From NCBI RefSeq assembly GCF_008107635.1, contig NZ_SDGZ01000008.1, positions 48,626 through 112,625 on the forward strand: a DNA stretch of 64,000 nucleotides. The letters run 5' to 3'. Both the position numbers and the translations under genes were made by a program. Each line of letters starts with the position of its first letter. The first letter of the stretch is position 1. The stretch comes from Weissella muntiaci (GTDB taxonomy: Bacteria > Bacillota > Bacilli > Lactobacillales > Lactobacillaceae). Shown in pieces: positions 52,481 to 60,426 of the stretch. The notes beneath the pieces are model-generated. The model made no database searches. It was not told where the DNA came from and worked only from the letters and a program-made list of their open reading frames with translations.

Positions 52481-53038
52481 ATATTGCACCACTATTATCC
52501 TTAGTATTATTACTACACTGTCTCAGCATTAGATGTATGTTATCGCGCACAATGTTTATTATAATGCACCTCCATTGCCACAACATTATAGACAACATTG
52601 TTTAATGTATTACCTATGTAATTTAAAAAATATGTCTGATTGGTACAGAAAAATGCTTACGTATCGCCTTTTAGAATAAGTAAAACGTACTATTGCTATA
52701 ACATTATTCGCTATATTGTTTTAAAAATGTCGAAACATTATCTTGATATTATCCATAACATTTCTTATAATATTGTTTGTACATTGTTGAAACAATGCTC
52801 GAGATATTGTTATAACATTTCATTACTAATGTTTAGACAATTTAGAGATGTTGTTTCTAATATTGTTTAAAATAATATCAAGATGTTGTAAGGATAATAC
52901 CAACCATCTTGTAAAGGAATTATACTTAACATTATGGCAACATTGTTCTGAACAATGCTTTAGAATTAAAATATACATTGTCCAAACAATACTTAGATAA
53001 TGTCGATACATTATACTGGATAATGCCACACACATTAT
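52481..53038. repeat. long phased heptad array C, probable plasmid centromere (parS)
   Basis: About 43 seven-base sites with consensus RYATTRT or its complement (ACATTAT, ACATTGT, ATATTGT, ACAATGC) repeat every 11 or 12 bp. There are 12 sites at 52481-52613, a weaker stretch, then 31 uninterrupted sites from 52690 to 53038. Mean spacing in the second block is 11.4 bp, close to one helical turn. It ends 54 bp before parA and must include its promoter. Confidence 0.75.
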
Positions 53039-53091
53039 CAAAGTACGGATATTATTCAAGTTCGTTTCAATCATTAGAACGGGAGATGCAA

Positions 53092-53883
53092 ATGAGCACA
53101 CAAGTAATTACTATCGGTGCCGCAAAAGGGGGAGTAGGTAAAACTACAATTACTTTTAATACAGCAGGTTTTTTAAATAAAATAGGAAAGTCTGTTTTAC
53201 TAATGGACGGTGACTACCAAGGTTCGCTTTCTAGTATTTATGGGAAATTTGATAAGTCAATTGACGGTACAATGTATTCAATCTTTGACCCTCATGACGG
53301 ACCGGTTAAAATCAGAAAAATTACTGACAAACTATCAATAATTCCAGCAAGTAAAGATCTAGAACGAGTGGATATCATTACTTCGAACAGGCCAAATCAG
53401 TACTTTATCCTATACGAATGGATAAGCAACAATATGGACATTGTTGGGGAATTTGATTACGTCTTAATCGATACTCATCCACAATTCCTAACAATGGAAA
53501 AAAATGCAGCAGTAATATCTGATTATTTAATTCAACCTCTTGGACCTGGGCGTTTTGATTTTAATAATGCTATTGTTGATTATACTGAGAGGTTTAACGA
53601 GTTCAAAAAACAATTAGTTGATGTTAAAACAGGAGAGAGCTATGTTGACGCTCAACTCTTGTACTTGGGCAATAGAGCTAAAACAAATACGACTAGTAGT
53701 CATGAATTCGATGAAAGTTTAAAGGAAATTCCTGATGTTATAGATCTAATGCACGAACGTGAGCCAATGAACCAGAGCATTTTATTAGGAAAATCAGTTT
53801 TTGAAATGGATGATTTACCTAATACTGCGATGGCAGAATTTGAAAGAGTTTTTTCAAACATTGTAAGTAAGGTGGAGGAGTAA
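53092..53883 (+). CDS. parA: ParA-family partition ATPase
   Basis: The 263-aa protein starts at ATG 53092 (GGGAG with 6-bp spacing; ATG 53086 is too close). AAKGGVGKTT is the deviant Walker A at about residues 9-18. LLMDGDYQGSLS is Walker A', and FDYVLIDTHP is Walker B (about 125). There is no N-terminal HTH, so it is the small type Ib ParA, which relies on a small centromere-binding partner. The ParB-like gene starts 4 bp later and the centromere-like array is directly upstream. Confidence 0.95.
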   Translation: MSTQVITIGAAKGGVGKTTITFNTAGFLNKIGKSVLLMDGDYQGSLSSIYGKFDKSIDGTMYSIFDPHDGPVKIRKITDKLSIIPASKDLERVDIITSNRPNQYFILYEWISNNMDIVGEFDYVLIDTHPQFLTMEKNAAVISDYLIQPLGPGRFDFNNAIVDYTERFNEFKKQLVDVKTGESYVDAQLLYLGNRAKTNTTSSHEFDESLKEIPDVIDLMHEREPMNQSILLGKSVFEMDDLPNTAMAEFERVFSNIVSKVEE

Positions 53884-53887
53884 GAAC

Positions 53888-54211
53888 ATGGCTTTACAAG
53901 AAAAAAAGAAATTTTTTGATGGTAACCCACTACAAGGAATTGAATCCGATAACAGTGCACAAAATAGTGACCAAACAATCACTACTACGCAGCAAACGGC
54001 TACTTACGATAGCAATCAGCCAAAATTTGAATTACCTAAAGCTGTAGATGCGAAAGAGAAAACTGTTACTGTATCAATGACAATGGCGCCTTCTCTTAAA
54101 CAAGCTATGATTGATAAGGCAAAAGAACTTGGCTATCTAAATAATAAGGGTGAGGGTAGTCTTAGTGAAATCACTACTAAATTGTTTAAGGCATATTTGA
54201 ATATTGATTAA
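53888..54211 (+). CDS. small centromere-binding partner of ParA
   Basis: The 107-aa protein has a disordered N-terminal half (Gln/Thr/Asn-rich, the usual ParA-stimulating tail) and a C-terminal RHH-like domain (about 58-107: KTVTVSMTMAPSLKQAMIDK, then a helix pair). RHH partners of type Ib systems bind short repeats in phased arrays, matching the heptads upstream. It probably also autoregulates parA. RBS GGAGGAG. Confidence 0.8.
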   Translation: MALQEKKKFFDGNPLQGIESDNSAQNSDQTITTTQQTATYDSNQPKFELPKAVDAKEKTVTVSMTMAPSLKQAMIDKAKELGYLNNKGEGSLSEITTKLFKAYLNID

Positions 54212-54212
54212 G

Positions 54213-54247
54213 AAAGAACCAGGGTTTTAAAAACTCTGGTTCTTTTT
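54213..54247 (+). terminator. terminator of the parA operon
   Basis: AAAGAACCAGGGTTTT / AAAACTCTGGTTCTTT with T5 after it. Confidence 0.85.
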
Positions 54248-54399
54248 CCCTAATTTGTATCATAGAGAGTATTTATGAGTGATTTTAGGGTACTTGTTTG
54301 GAGGAGCTTATTGATATACATATATTTAGAATTAAAGAATAGAAAAATTGATAAATTGACCATAAGGTATTTCCCTTAATGTCGGCGTTCGCCGAGGTT

Positions 54400-54815
54400 G
54401 TTTATGATATAAATAAGGGCCTATTATGATCTATAACGGGGGGTGAGATGATTAAAAAAGGGGTTATTTATGATAGGAATAGGGAAATGGCATGAGAAAT
54501 AATAGGTATGAGTAATTTCATTTATGATATAAAACAGGGTCCGCTATCATAAATGGAGAATTTATCCCTATTATTTATCATAAATTCTAAAAAAACACCA
54601 TTTTACAGCACAAACCCCTAAAATTGATCATATACAAATATCATAATTCATGATTAAAGGTAATAACATCATAAAATACCTTAATCGGAAGAGGATATTA
54701 GGAATTATGATAAGAAATAGGGATTATTGCTGCGTTTACCTTCTTTTGCTGATATATAGGCAAATGGGAGGTTTGCTGATTCTATCAATTTTGGATATAT
54801 GATAAGAAATAGGGC
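54400..54815. repeat. replication origin iterons (oriV)
   Basis: Iterons of the form TTATGATA-N-RAAATAGGG: 54402-54419, 54468-54484, 54522-54539, inverted at 54566-54583, 54705-54722 and 54797-54814, plus partial copies near 54424 and 54541. They lie upstream of the Rep_3-type initiator in an AT-rich gene-free stretch (54248-55049), the normal layout of a theta origin. Confidence 0.8.
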
Positions 54816-54975
54816 TAAATGAAGTAATTTTTTCGACTGATTATGATTATGCCTATTGATGTTCTCATAATTTATGCCAAAATTGACTGTAAGAAATGAT
54901 TTTATCGATCTTTATTTAATATATGAGAAATGTAGTGATTTATAGATGATGTTCCGTTGATATAAAAAAAATTTT

Positions 54976-54990
54976 AAAAAGGTTGTTTAA
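54976..54990 (+). promoter_or_regulatory. AAAGGTTGTTTAA element before the initiator
   Basis: AAAAAGGTTGTTTAA matches elements at 47177-47193 (minus), 51458-51474 and 56538-56549. Confidence 0.4.
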
Positions 54991-55049
54991 TATAACTTGA
55001 ATTGCGTTTTATGAGTGCGATTAGGGAAAGATGCAGAATTGGTGTTGGT

Positions 55050-56438
55050 ATGGATAAGAATGAAACAAATATGAGTGCTCTTGAAATATTGCAGGGACTT
55101 GGTCTTGAAGAGCCAGACGGTGTAGTAGATTCTAAAGCTGAACAGAAGGATGAGGAAGGTTTTTTTGTTCCTGAAGAAATAAATACAGACCATGCATATG
55201 CAAAGGAGCACACATATAATAGTGTACTTGGACAAAATGAGGAGTACATCAAAAATACTGCGTCAGTATCACGGGAATTGATGTCGGCTAATGTTGTCAC
55301 AAGTTCTCCGAGGGCATTGAAATTGTTTGGGTTAGGACTGAATGTACTTAATAATCAGTATGATGAAGGTAAATTTGATGAAAATGCTCCTCTAGAAGTT
55401 GAAATTTCTAAAAATGAACTTTATAAGTATTACAAGCTTGAAAACACGAAAGATCGTTTTAAAATTTTAGCATCGGATCTGAAAATGGCGGTTACTGAAT
55501 CTGTGTTCTTTCTTGATGATAAAATCTGGTCGCTATATTCTAATATAGACATAAAACCTTCGCGAGATAGCATAATCGTCAGATATAATCAGGATTTAAA
55601 GGAACATGTAACCAGCTTAGCTACTAGAAACATTCCATTTATGCAATATTCAATTTATGGTGAAATAGAATTAAAGGCGATTCCAACTATTAGGTTGTAT
55701 GAGTTATTTGACTCTTTAATCCGCCAGTATTGGTATTATAAGACTGGTCAAGGTAAAATACGTCAAACTGACCATCAGTTAGATTTAATGATTCATCCTA
55801 CTTTTACTTATGAGGACCATAGGAATTATGTCGGCATAGATGATGATGGAAAAGTTACAAGAAAAAAGAAAAAGCTCTATCCACAAGCTAGTATTTACAC
55901 TAGAGACGTGGTTAAAAAATCGGCCGAACAAATTACCGAGAAAACACATATCAATGTTGAATTTGAGACACTAAAAGATGGTCGTAAAACTTCCGGATAT
56001 AAGTATTCAATTTCGTATAAGAAAGACTATTTGGATGAGTTACTCTCTACAAAGGGGTGGTTGAGTACAATTGATGCACCTTATAAGTCCTACGAAGAAA
56101 TGAGCCAAGGAATATCTAGAATGCCTAGAGCAGAGCAAGAAAGTTTAGTTGGTAAGGCAATGTTTTCAAGCTATACTACAACGTTAAAAAGATTGAATAT
56201 TTTATCAGAATCCGATGCTTCAAACCCTAAAATTTTGGCAAGCCTGGCAGCTTATGTGTACAAACAATATGATGAGCTGGCTAAGATGAAAGGTACCTCA
56301 TTAGTTGAACGGCATCTAAAGAGGATAGCCACATATAGAGAAGGCACGACAGAAGAAAAGTCCAATATTGTTGGCTATCTAAGCGTGTCAATTGATAATT
56401 ATTTAGCACAATTAAAAGCGGAAGATACTCTAAATTAA
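55050..56438 (+). CDS. repB: Rep_3-family replication initiator
   Basis: The protein is 462 aa from ATG 55050 (MDKNETNMSALEIL). Neither this ATG nor those at 55011 or 55071 has a strong RBS. An N-terminal low-complexity segment (1-65) is followed by tandem winged-helix domains of the Rep_3/RepB type (about 80-340; TSSPRALKLFGLGLNVL, IRLYELFDSLIRQYW). It binds iterons to open the origin. Larger than most lactobacillus RepB proteins, as expected for a big plasmid. It is preceded by the iteron block. Confidence 0.85.
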   Translation: MDKNETNMSALEILQGLGLEEPDGVVDSKAEQKDEEGFFVPEEINTDHAYAKEHTYNSVLGQNEEYIKNTASVSRELMSANVVTSSPRALKLFGLGLNVLNNQYDEGKFDENAPLEVEISKNELYKYYKLENTKDRFKILASDLKMAVTESVFFLDDKIWSLYSNIDIKPSRDSIIVRYNQDLKEHVTSLATRNIPFMQYSIYGEIELKAIPTIRLYELFDSLIRQYWYYKTGQGKIRQTDHQLDLMIHPTFTYEDHRNYVGIDDDGKVTRKKKKLYPQASIYTRDVVKKSAEQITEKTHINVEFETLKDGRKTSGYKYSISYKKDYLDELLSTKGWLSTIDAPYKSYEEMSQGISRMPRAEQESLVGKAMFSSYTTTLKRLNILSESDASNPKILASLAAYVYKQYDELAKMKGTSLVERHLKRIATYREGTTEEKSNIVGYLSVSIDNYLAQLKAEDTLN

Positions 56439-56442
56439 TAAT

Positions 56443-56478
56443 AAAAAAAACTTCGACTTAATTTTCGAAGTTTTTTTT
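56443..56478. terminator. bidirectional terminator after repB
   Basis: AAAAAAAACTTCGA / TCGAAGTTTTTTTT stem. Confidence 0.85.
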
Positions 56479-56479
56479 A

Positions 56480-56549
56480 TTGCTATAGAGATAAATAACG
56501 CTATAATTAATTTAATATGGTTATTAAAAGATTGTAGAAAGGTTGTTAA
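56480..56549 (+). promoter_or_regulatory. promoter of the 56.5-59 kb operon with shared elements
   Basis: TTGCTA (56480-56485), 16 bp, TATAAT (56502-56507). AGATAAATAACGCTAT (56489-56504) is identical to the topB promoter element, and AAAGGTTGTTAA lies at 56538-56549. Confidence 0.7.
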
Positions 56550-56765
56550 TTGCATTTTAAAAAAGATGTCATGAAAGCAAAAAATGAGGCTCAGAAGGAT
56601 TATCAAAAGAGACTGACGACAGCTCAACTATCAAAACAACGAGCTAAATCTTACATTCGAAATTATGCCGGATATGAAGAAATTCTGGAACTGTTAGAAA
56701 TATTTAATATGATCCACCATCGAAATTTAAAAATAAGCGAGAGTCAATATGAAGAAAGTGAATAA
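56550..56765 (+). CDS. small basic helical protein, 71 aa
   Basis: A TTG start at 56550 is favoured by AAAGG seven bases upstream; ATG 56571 has no RBS. The protein is Lys/Arg-rich and wholly helical with no membrane segment, possibly a nucleic-acid-binding accessory factor. It overlaps the next gene by 17 bp, so it is the first gene of an operon that continues to about 59089. Family not recognised. Confidence 0.6.
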   Translation: MHFKKDVMKAKNEAQKDYQKRLTTAQLSKQRAKSYIRNYAGYEEILELLEIFNMIHHRNLKISESQYEESE

Positions 56766-57246
56766 GTCAAATAAGGTTAAAAACTTGTATTTGGTTGTAG
56801 ATAGTCCAATCGCAAATTTCGATCTTACGCAGGAGGAAATTGATACTACAAGAAGAAATCTTGTAACACACCATAATTATGGACAAATAATTTTTAAATT
56901 TGTGTCGGTAGTGTTCGTACTGCTTTGTGTCACAGGTTTAGTCTTGAATTTCTTGACGGAACAAACAAATCATACGAATGCGTCGTCACCATCTAAGTCG
57001 ATTAATTATCACGGAATTGAAGATGTGATTAATCAGACTAAAATGCCAATGAATCTAAAACCTGTAAAAGAAAATTCAGGGAGTGTAAACACAATAGATT
57101 TTAAAAAGCAATTTGCTAACGAACAAGAAGCTATCAAATACATGCAAACGGCTAAGGTATCAAACGCTTTAGCAGAGCAAAAATACAAGAATTATCGCAT
57201 GAAGAAATTGGAAAACGGTAAATATTTAGTTTTGTACGAGAAATAG
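56749..57246 (+). CDS. single-span membrane protein, 165 aa
   Basis: A charged N-terminus (1-45), one helix (about 47-68, IIFKFVSVVFVLLCVTGLVL) and a small extracytoplasmic domain ending YRMKKLENGKYLVLYEK. The topology resembles the minus-strand membrane proteins at 23909-25041. It overlaps the upstream gene and is 9 bp before the next. Probably a transfer-complex subunit; family not recognised. Confidence 0.6.
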   Translation: MKKVNKSNKVKNLYLVVDSPIANFDLTQEEIDTTRRNLVTHHNYGQIIFKFVSVVFVLLCVTGLVLNFLTEQTNHTNASSPSKSINYHGIEDVINQTKMPMNLKPVKENSGSVNTIDFKKQFANEQEAIKYMQTAKVSNALAEQKYKNYRMKKLENGKYLVLYEK

Positions 57247-57255
57247 GAGATAAAA

Positions 57256-58377
57256 ATGAATGAATTTAGTGCGTCAGCAGTAGTGAATTTTATTGATGGA
57301 AATCAGAAGTTTACAGCCATTGCAAAAGGAATTAAGGATGGAAAACCTGATTTTTCAGAGGTGACTTTGACAGAATCAATTATTCGAGCGCTTGCTGAAC
57401 ATGGCTTAACTAAAGAAGATCTACCAAACCTAAAAGCTACTGAGTCAGCTAATTCTGCTTTTAGAGCATTCACATATGATTTAACGGATATTCGTAGGGA
57501 AGAAGAAGCGAAAGTAGATTCAAACCCAGAACGCCAGCCAGTATTGAACGAAAATGTTGAGCAGCCATTAACCACAAATGGAAATGATGTGATTGATGAT
57601 ACAGAAGAAGTCGTTCCAGACATTCATATTGACTTAATAAATATCAGTAAACAAGGTAAAAATGGAGTTAAGCATTTATCCTTCGCGGGCGATACGGCGG
57701 GAACTAAGTTATATGAAGAAATTAAAAATAATCAGCTTTCGCAAAGTGACGTTTTGCTGACCCCTAAAGGAACTATTGTTGCTATACCCAGGGTCGTTTA
57801 TTACTTGAAGGATTCAGTGCTAAGTACGGTGTTGGATGAAAATGAGTATAAGGAAAGTCAGAACGTTCAAATTATTGCTAATCCATCAACGACCCAAGAA
57901 CAAGATCATAAGATATTGAAATTAAATAATGATCTAGAGTCAATTAAAAGTGAATTGAAACGAGCAAAAGCAGAAAATGAATCACTAAAATTAGAATTAA
58001 CTGACAGAAACTCACAAGATACACGCATGAACGGACAAGTAGACGGCTACTATAAAGAGAGATATACCAAAGCTCGTGATGAAATAAATCATTTAAAAAA
58101 TCGATTAGAGGACGCGAGTGTTTGGGAGGATAAATTCCAAGAGGTAAAGATTTCTGAGCAAGTTAACGAACGTATGTTGGTGAAAGAACAAGAAAAGACT
58201 CGTATTTTGTCTATGCAAAATGAAGAACTGGCTCAAAAATATGAGGTGGGCCAAAGACAAGTTAGAAGTGTCTTTGATGCGATGCGCGTAGCTAGTGAAT
58301 TTTTGACTACTCAAGTGCCAGGAGTAGGTGAAAATACAGACATGCTTGAAGCCAATGTAGGAGGACATATTGAATAG
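57256..58377 (+). CDS. coiled-coil cytoplasmic protein, 373 aa
   Basis: Residues 1-80 form a small domain (TAIAKGIKDGKPDFSEVTLT), 85-125 an acidic linker, 125-195 a second alpha/beta domain and 210-345 a long coiled coil rich in Lys/Glu/Leu heptads. There is no membrane span. It overlaps the next gene by 8 bp. RBS TAGGAG. Coiled-coil cytoplasmic proteins occur in several conjugation modules, but the family is not recognised. Confidence 0.6.
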   Translation: MNEFSASAVVNFIDGNQKFTAIAKGIKDGKPDFSEVTLTESIIRALAEHGLTKEDLPNLKATESANSAFRAFTYDLTDIRREEEAKVDSNPERQPVLNENVEQPLTTNGNDVIDDTEEVVPDIHIDLINISKQGKNGVKHLSFAGDTAGTKLYEEIKNNQLSQSDVLLTPKGTIVAIPRVVYYLKDSVLSTVLDENEYKESQNVQIIANPSTTQEQDHKILKLNNDLESIKSELKRAKAENESLKLELTDRNSQDTRMNGQVDGYYKERYTKARDEINHLKNRLEDASVWEDKFQEVKISEQVNERMLVKEQEKTRILSMQNEELAQKYEVGQRQVRSVFDAMRVASEFLTTQVPGVGENTDMLEANVGGHIE

Positions 58378-59089
58378 TAGAATTGGAAAACGTAAATGGA
58401 TGCCAGCTGTTTTCGGTGCATCTAAATCTGATATAAGCGGGGAAATCGAGGTCAAGAAGAACTCATTTGAAAATTCCCGTGATGTTCTAGGGTATGAATC
58501 GAAGAATAAGATACTTGAGGAATCTTTGCCCAAGAAACCATTCTTTAAGAAAAGAGTGCCACTACAAATAATTGTCAGGGATCGTAATCGTAAGGTGATC
58601 ACTAAAAAACAAGGGATAGCTTATCGAAAAAAACAAGGTGGCCAAACTGAATTACATATTGAAGCGCAACAATATGTTCCAGAGGGCTATGAGATTTTAA
58701 AAGACCAGACACCGGTTACCTTAAATCGTGATGGAGAATTACTAGCACAGATATATGTTGACCAGATACCGGGAGCAATGACTACCGAGCGAGAAACTCA
58801 ACAAGATTATGCAACAATAATAATCTTGAGACAAAAAAATATGAATTATCCTGGGATGCGAACTCAGAAAATTACAGTGGCCAATGATAACTTAGACAAA
58901 TTAAGTTTCCAATCACTTGCAAAGAATATATTGCAGCCAGGGGAAATGTTTGTAAAGGATGCTCACACTATCTCTAATTACTTAGAGATGTTAGATGTTG
59001 ATGCTGAGCCATTACTTTTGGAAGTCACGACTTTAGAGGATATTCAAAATACGCTAAAAAATTTCGGTTACAATGTAAATTTCGATTGA
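58370..59089 (+). CDS. hypothetical protein with MucBP-like beta segment
   Basis: The 239-aa protein uses a TTG start at 58370 with GTAGGAGG upstream. A basic N-terminal 60 residues precede a central segment (about 65-125: PLQIIVRDRNRKVITKK ... YVPEGYEILKDQTPVTLN) that resembles the beta pattern of MucBP-type domains, although there is no signal peptide. The C-terminus is alpha/beta. Function unknown. Confidence 0.55.
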   Translation: MNSRIGKRKWMPAVFGASKSDISGEIEVKKNSFENSRDVLGYESKNKILEESLPKKPFFKKRVPLQIIVRDRNRKVITKKQGIAYRKKQGGQTELHIEAQQYVPEGYEILKDQTPVTLNRDGELLAQIYVDQIPGAMTTERETQQDYATIIILRQKNMNYPGMRTQKITVANDNLDKLSFQSLAKNILQPGEMFVKDAHTISNYLEMLDVDAEPLLLEVTTLEDIQNTLKNFGYNVNFD

Positions 59090-59090
59090 T

Positions 59091-59127
59091 TTGTAAAATT
59101 ATATATAGATTATAAATTGGTTTACAA
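59091..59127. promoter_or_regulatory. TTGTAAA-N23-TTTACAA inverted repeat
   Basis: Located upstream of the pilin-like gene; similar to the operator-like repeat at 28079-28112 before the 27399 regulator gene. Confidence 0.4.
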
Positions 59128-59202
59128 AAGAATATTAATAGATTGCTAAATATGTTAATATTTTAGTGAAGTCCAGTTTTTTTAAAGAAAGAGGTATATG
59201 TA

Positions 59203-59703
59203 ATGGACGCAAAAATTTCTAAGAGTAAGGTTGAAGAACTTGTTTTCAACCTTCGTTATGCGCAAGTTGGGTCAGAATTATCGTGGAAGCAAATCTTCAA
59301 TCTTAATTTTTTGAAGCATGCGACTCACAAAGATGTCGAAAGCGTGATGGTGAAGTTGGCTAAGCTTCAAATTGGTCTTTTGGCTATGTTTGCAGGTAGT
59401 ACAGCTTTTGCTGCGCCAAGTTCTGATTCATTTCAATCTGGGTTCACAGGTCAAGCTGGAACAGTTGATGGCGATATTATTCAAAAATTCCAATGGTTAA
59501 TTGCTCTGGTAGTAGGGTTCGCAGGAATTATTGAAGTATTATTGATCGCTTGGTGGGGTGTAAAGTTGGTATCTGCTGGTGTATTAGGAAACCCTCAATC
59601 ACGTTCAGATGCTTTGACAGGGGCACCATATATTATGCTAGGTATTTTCCTTTCTGCGTTTGCTCCAGCGGTCCTAGTTATGATCGTTAAGAAGATGGGA
59701 TAA
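59203..59703 (+). CDS. VirB2/TrbC-like pilin-type membrane protein
   Basis: The 166-aa protein has a cytoplasmic N-terminal about 50 residues and a first hydrophobic segment ending AGSTAFAAPSS (about residue 68, cleavage-like). A Gly/Ser loop is followed by two strong helices (about 98-122 and 138-160) separated by GNPQSRSDALTG. The two-helix core with a cleavable leader is the layout of VirB2/TrbC pilins; the N-terminal extension is unusual. It begins a run of small membrane genes. RBS AAAGAGG. Confidence 0.78.
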   Translation: MDAKISKSKVEELVFNLRYAQVGSELSWKQIFNLNFLKHATHKDVESVMVKLAKLQIGLLAMFAGSTAFAAPSSDSFQSGFTGQAGTVDGDIIQKFQWLIALVVGFAGIIEVLLIAWWGVKLVSAGVLGNPQSRSDALTGAPYIMLGIFLSAFAPAVLVMIVKKMG

Positions 59704-59710
59704 GTTCAAT

Positions 59711-60124
59711 TTGGCAAGTAATGATGTGGATACGCGGTACTTAAATGCACCAATTCCTCCATATAAAGGCCCAATGCAGAAAGTAGCATTGGGCCTTCTT
59801 ACTAAGACACAAACGTATGTACTATTTGCAATGGCTGGAGTAGCTATGGTACTAACGATTGTTGGAATGTATGCAATAACTGCGGGTTTTCCTGTATGGA
59901 TTGTTGTAGTGGTAGTGTTTCTTTACGTTATTTGTGCAATCGTACTATTCTTAACGCGTTATTGGCCAGCAATCACTGATAATGATGGAAACGTTATTTA
60001 TTATAAGGATAGGCACTATCAGTTAACAAAAAATTTTAATGTTGGTAATGAGAGTGGAACTTATAGAAATGTGATTGTTGGTGAAGAAATTGTACATGAC
60101 AAGGTATATCAGGATCAACAATAA
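59711..60124 (+). CDS. VirB3/PrgI-like two-span membrane protein
   Basis: The 137-aa protein uses a TTG start at 59711, 7 bp after the pilin stop. The N-terminal PPYKGPMQKVALGLLTKTQT is cytoplasmic; two adjacent helices lie at about 38-60 and 65-88, followed by a polar C-terminus. The size and position after a VirB2-like gene match VirB3/PrgI/TcpE proteins of type IV secretion. The RBS is weak, so translation is probably coupled. Confidence 0.7.
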   Translation: MASNDVDTRYLNAPIPPYKGPMQKVALGLLTKTQTYVLFAMAGVAMVLTIVGMYAITAGFPVWIVVVVVFLYVICAIVLFLTRYWPAITDNDGNVIYYKDRHYQLTKNFNVGNESGTYRNVIVGEEIVHDKVYQDQQ

Positions 60125-60137
60125 AGGAGATAGAAAA

Positions 60138-60410
60138 ATGGCAAGAAGAAATCCCAGGTCGGGACAAAAGAATGTTTTAAAAAGTTCGGCATTGAATTCG
60201 CAGAAGGGATTATATTTTGTAGAAATTGCGTTAGTCATTATTGGGGCTGCATATATAATTTTTATGCCAAGTGGTAAGGTATTTGGAATTCCAACGAATT
60301 GGATGTTAGGTAGTATCCAAATTATTGGTGCGATTGTTCTTGATGTTACTGTTCGTAGGGGAAAAGATAATTCAAAGAAGAAGTTACAAGGTCGTGGACC
60401 ACGAAGATAA
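60138..60410 (+). CDS. small two-span membrane protein, 90 aa
   Basis: ATG 60138 follows AAAGGAG. A basic N-terminus (MARRNPRSGQKN), two helices (about 25-43 and 52-70) and a very basic tail (KKKLQGRGPRR). Cotranscribed with 59203 and 59711. Probably another membrane subunit of the transfer channel; family not recognised. Confidence 0.65.
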   Translation: MARRNPRSGQKNVLKSSALNSQKGLYFVEIALVIIGAAYIIFMPSGKVFGIPTNWMLGSIQIIGAIVLDVTVRRGKDNSKKKLQGRGPRR

Positions 60411-60426
60411 GAACGGGAGAAGGTAA

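Noticed and set aside
52481..53038. CRISPR array
   Set aside because: Units are 7 bp with 4-5-bp spacers, degenerate and in both orientations; no cas gene and no 20-40-bp repeats.
52613..53101. ORFs within the centromere-like array, including an N-terminal extension of ParA from 52978
   Set aside because: They encode repetitive iteron DNA; ParA homology starts at about 53100 and the RBS fits ATG 53092.
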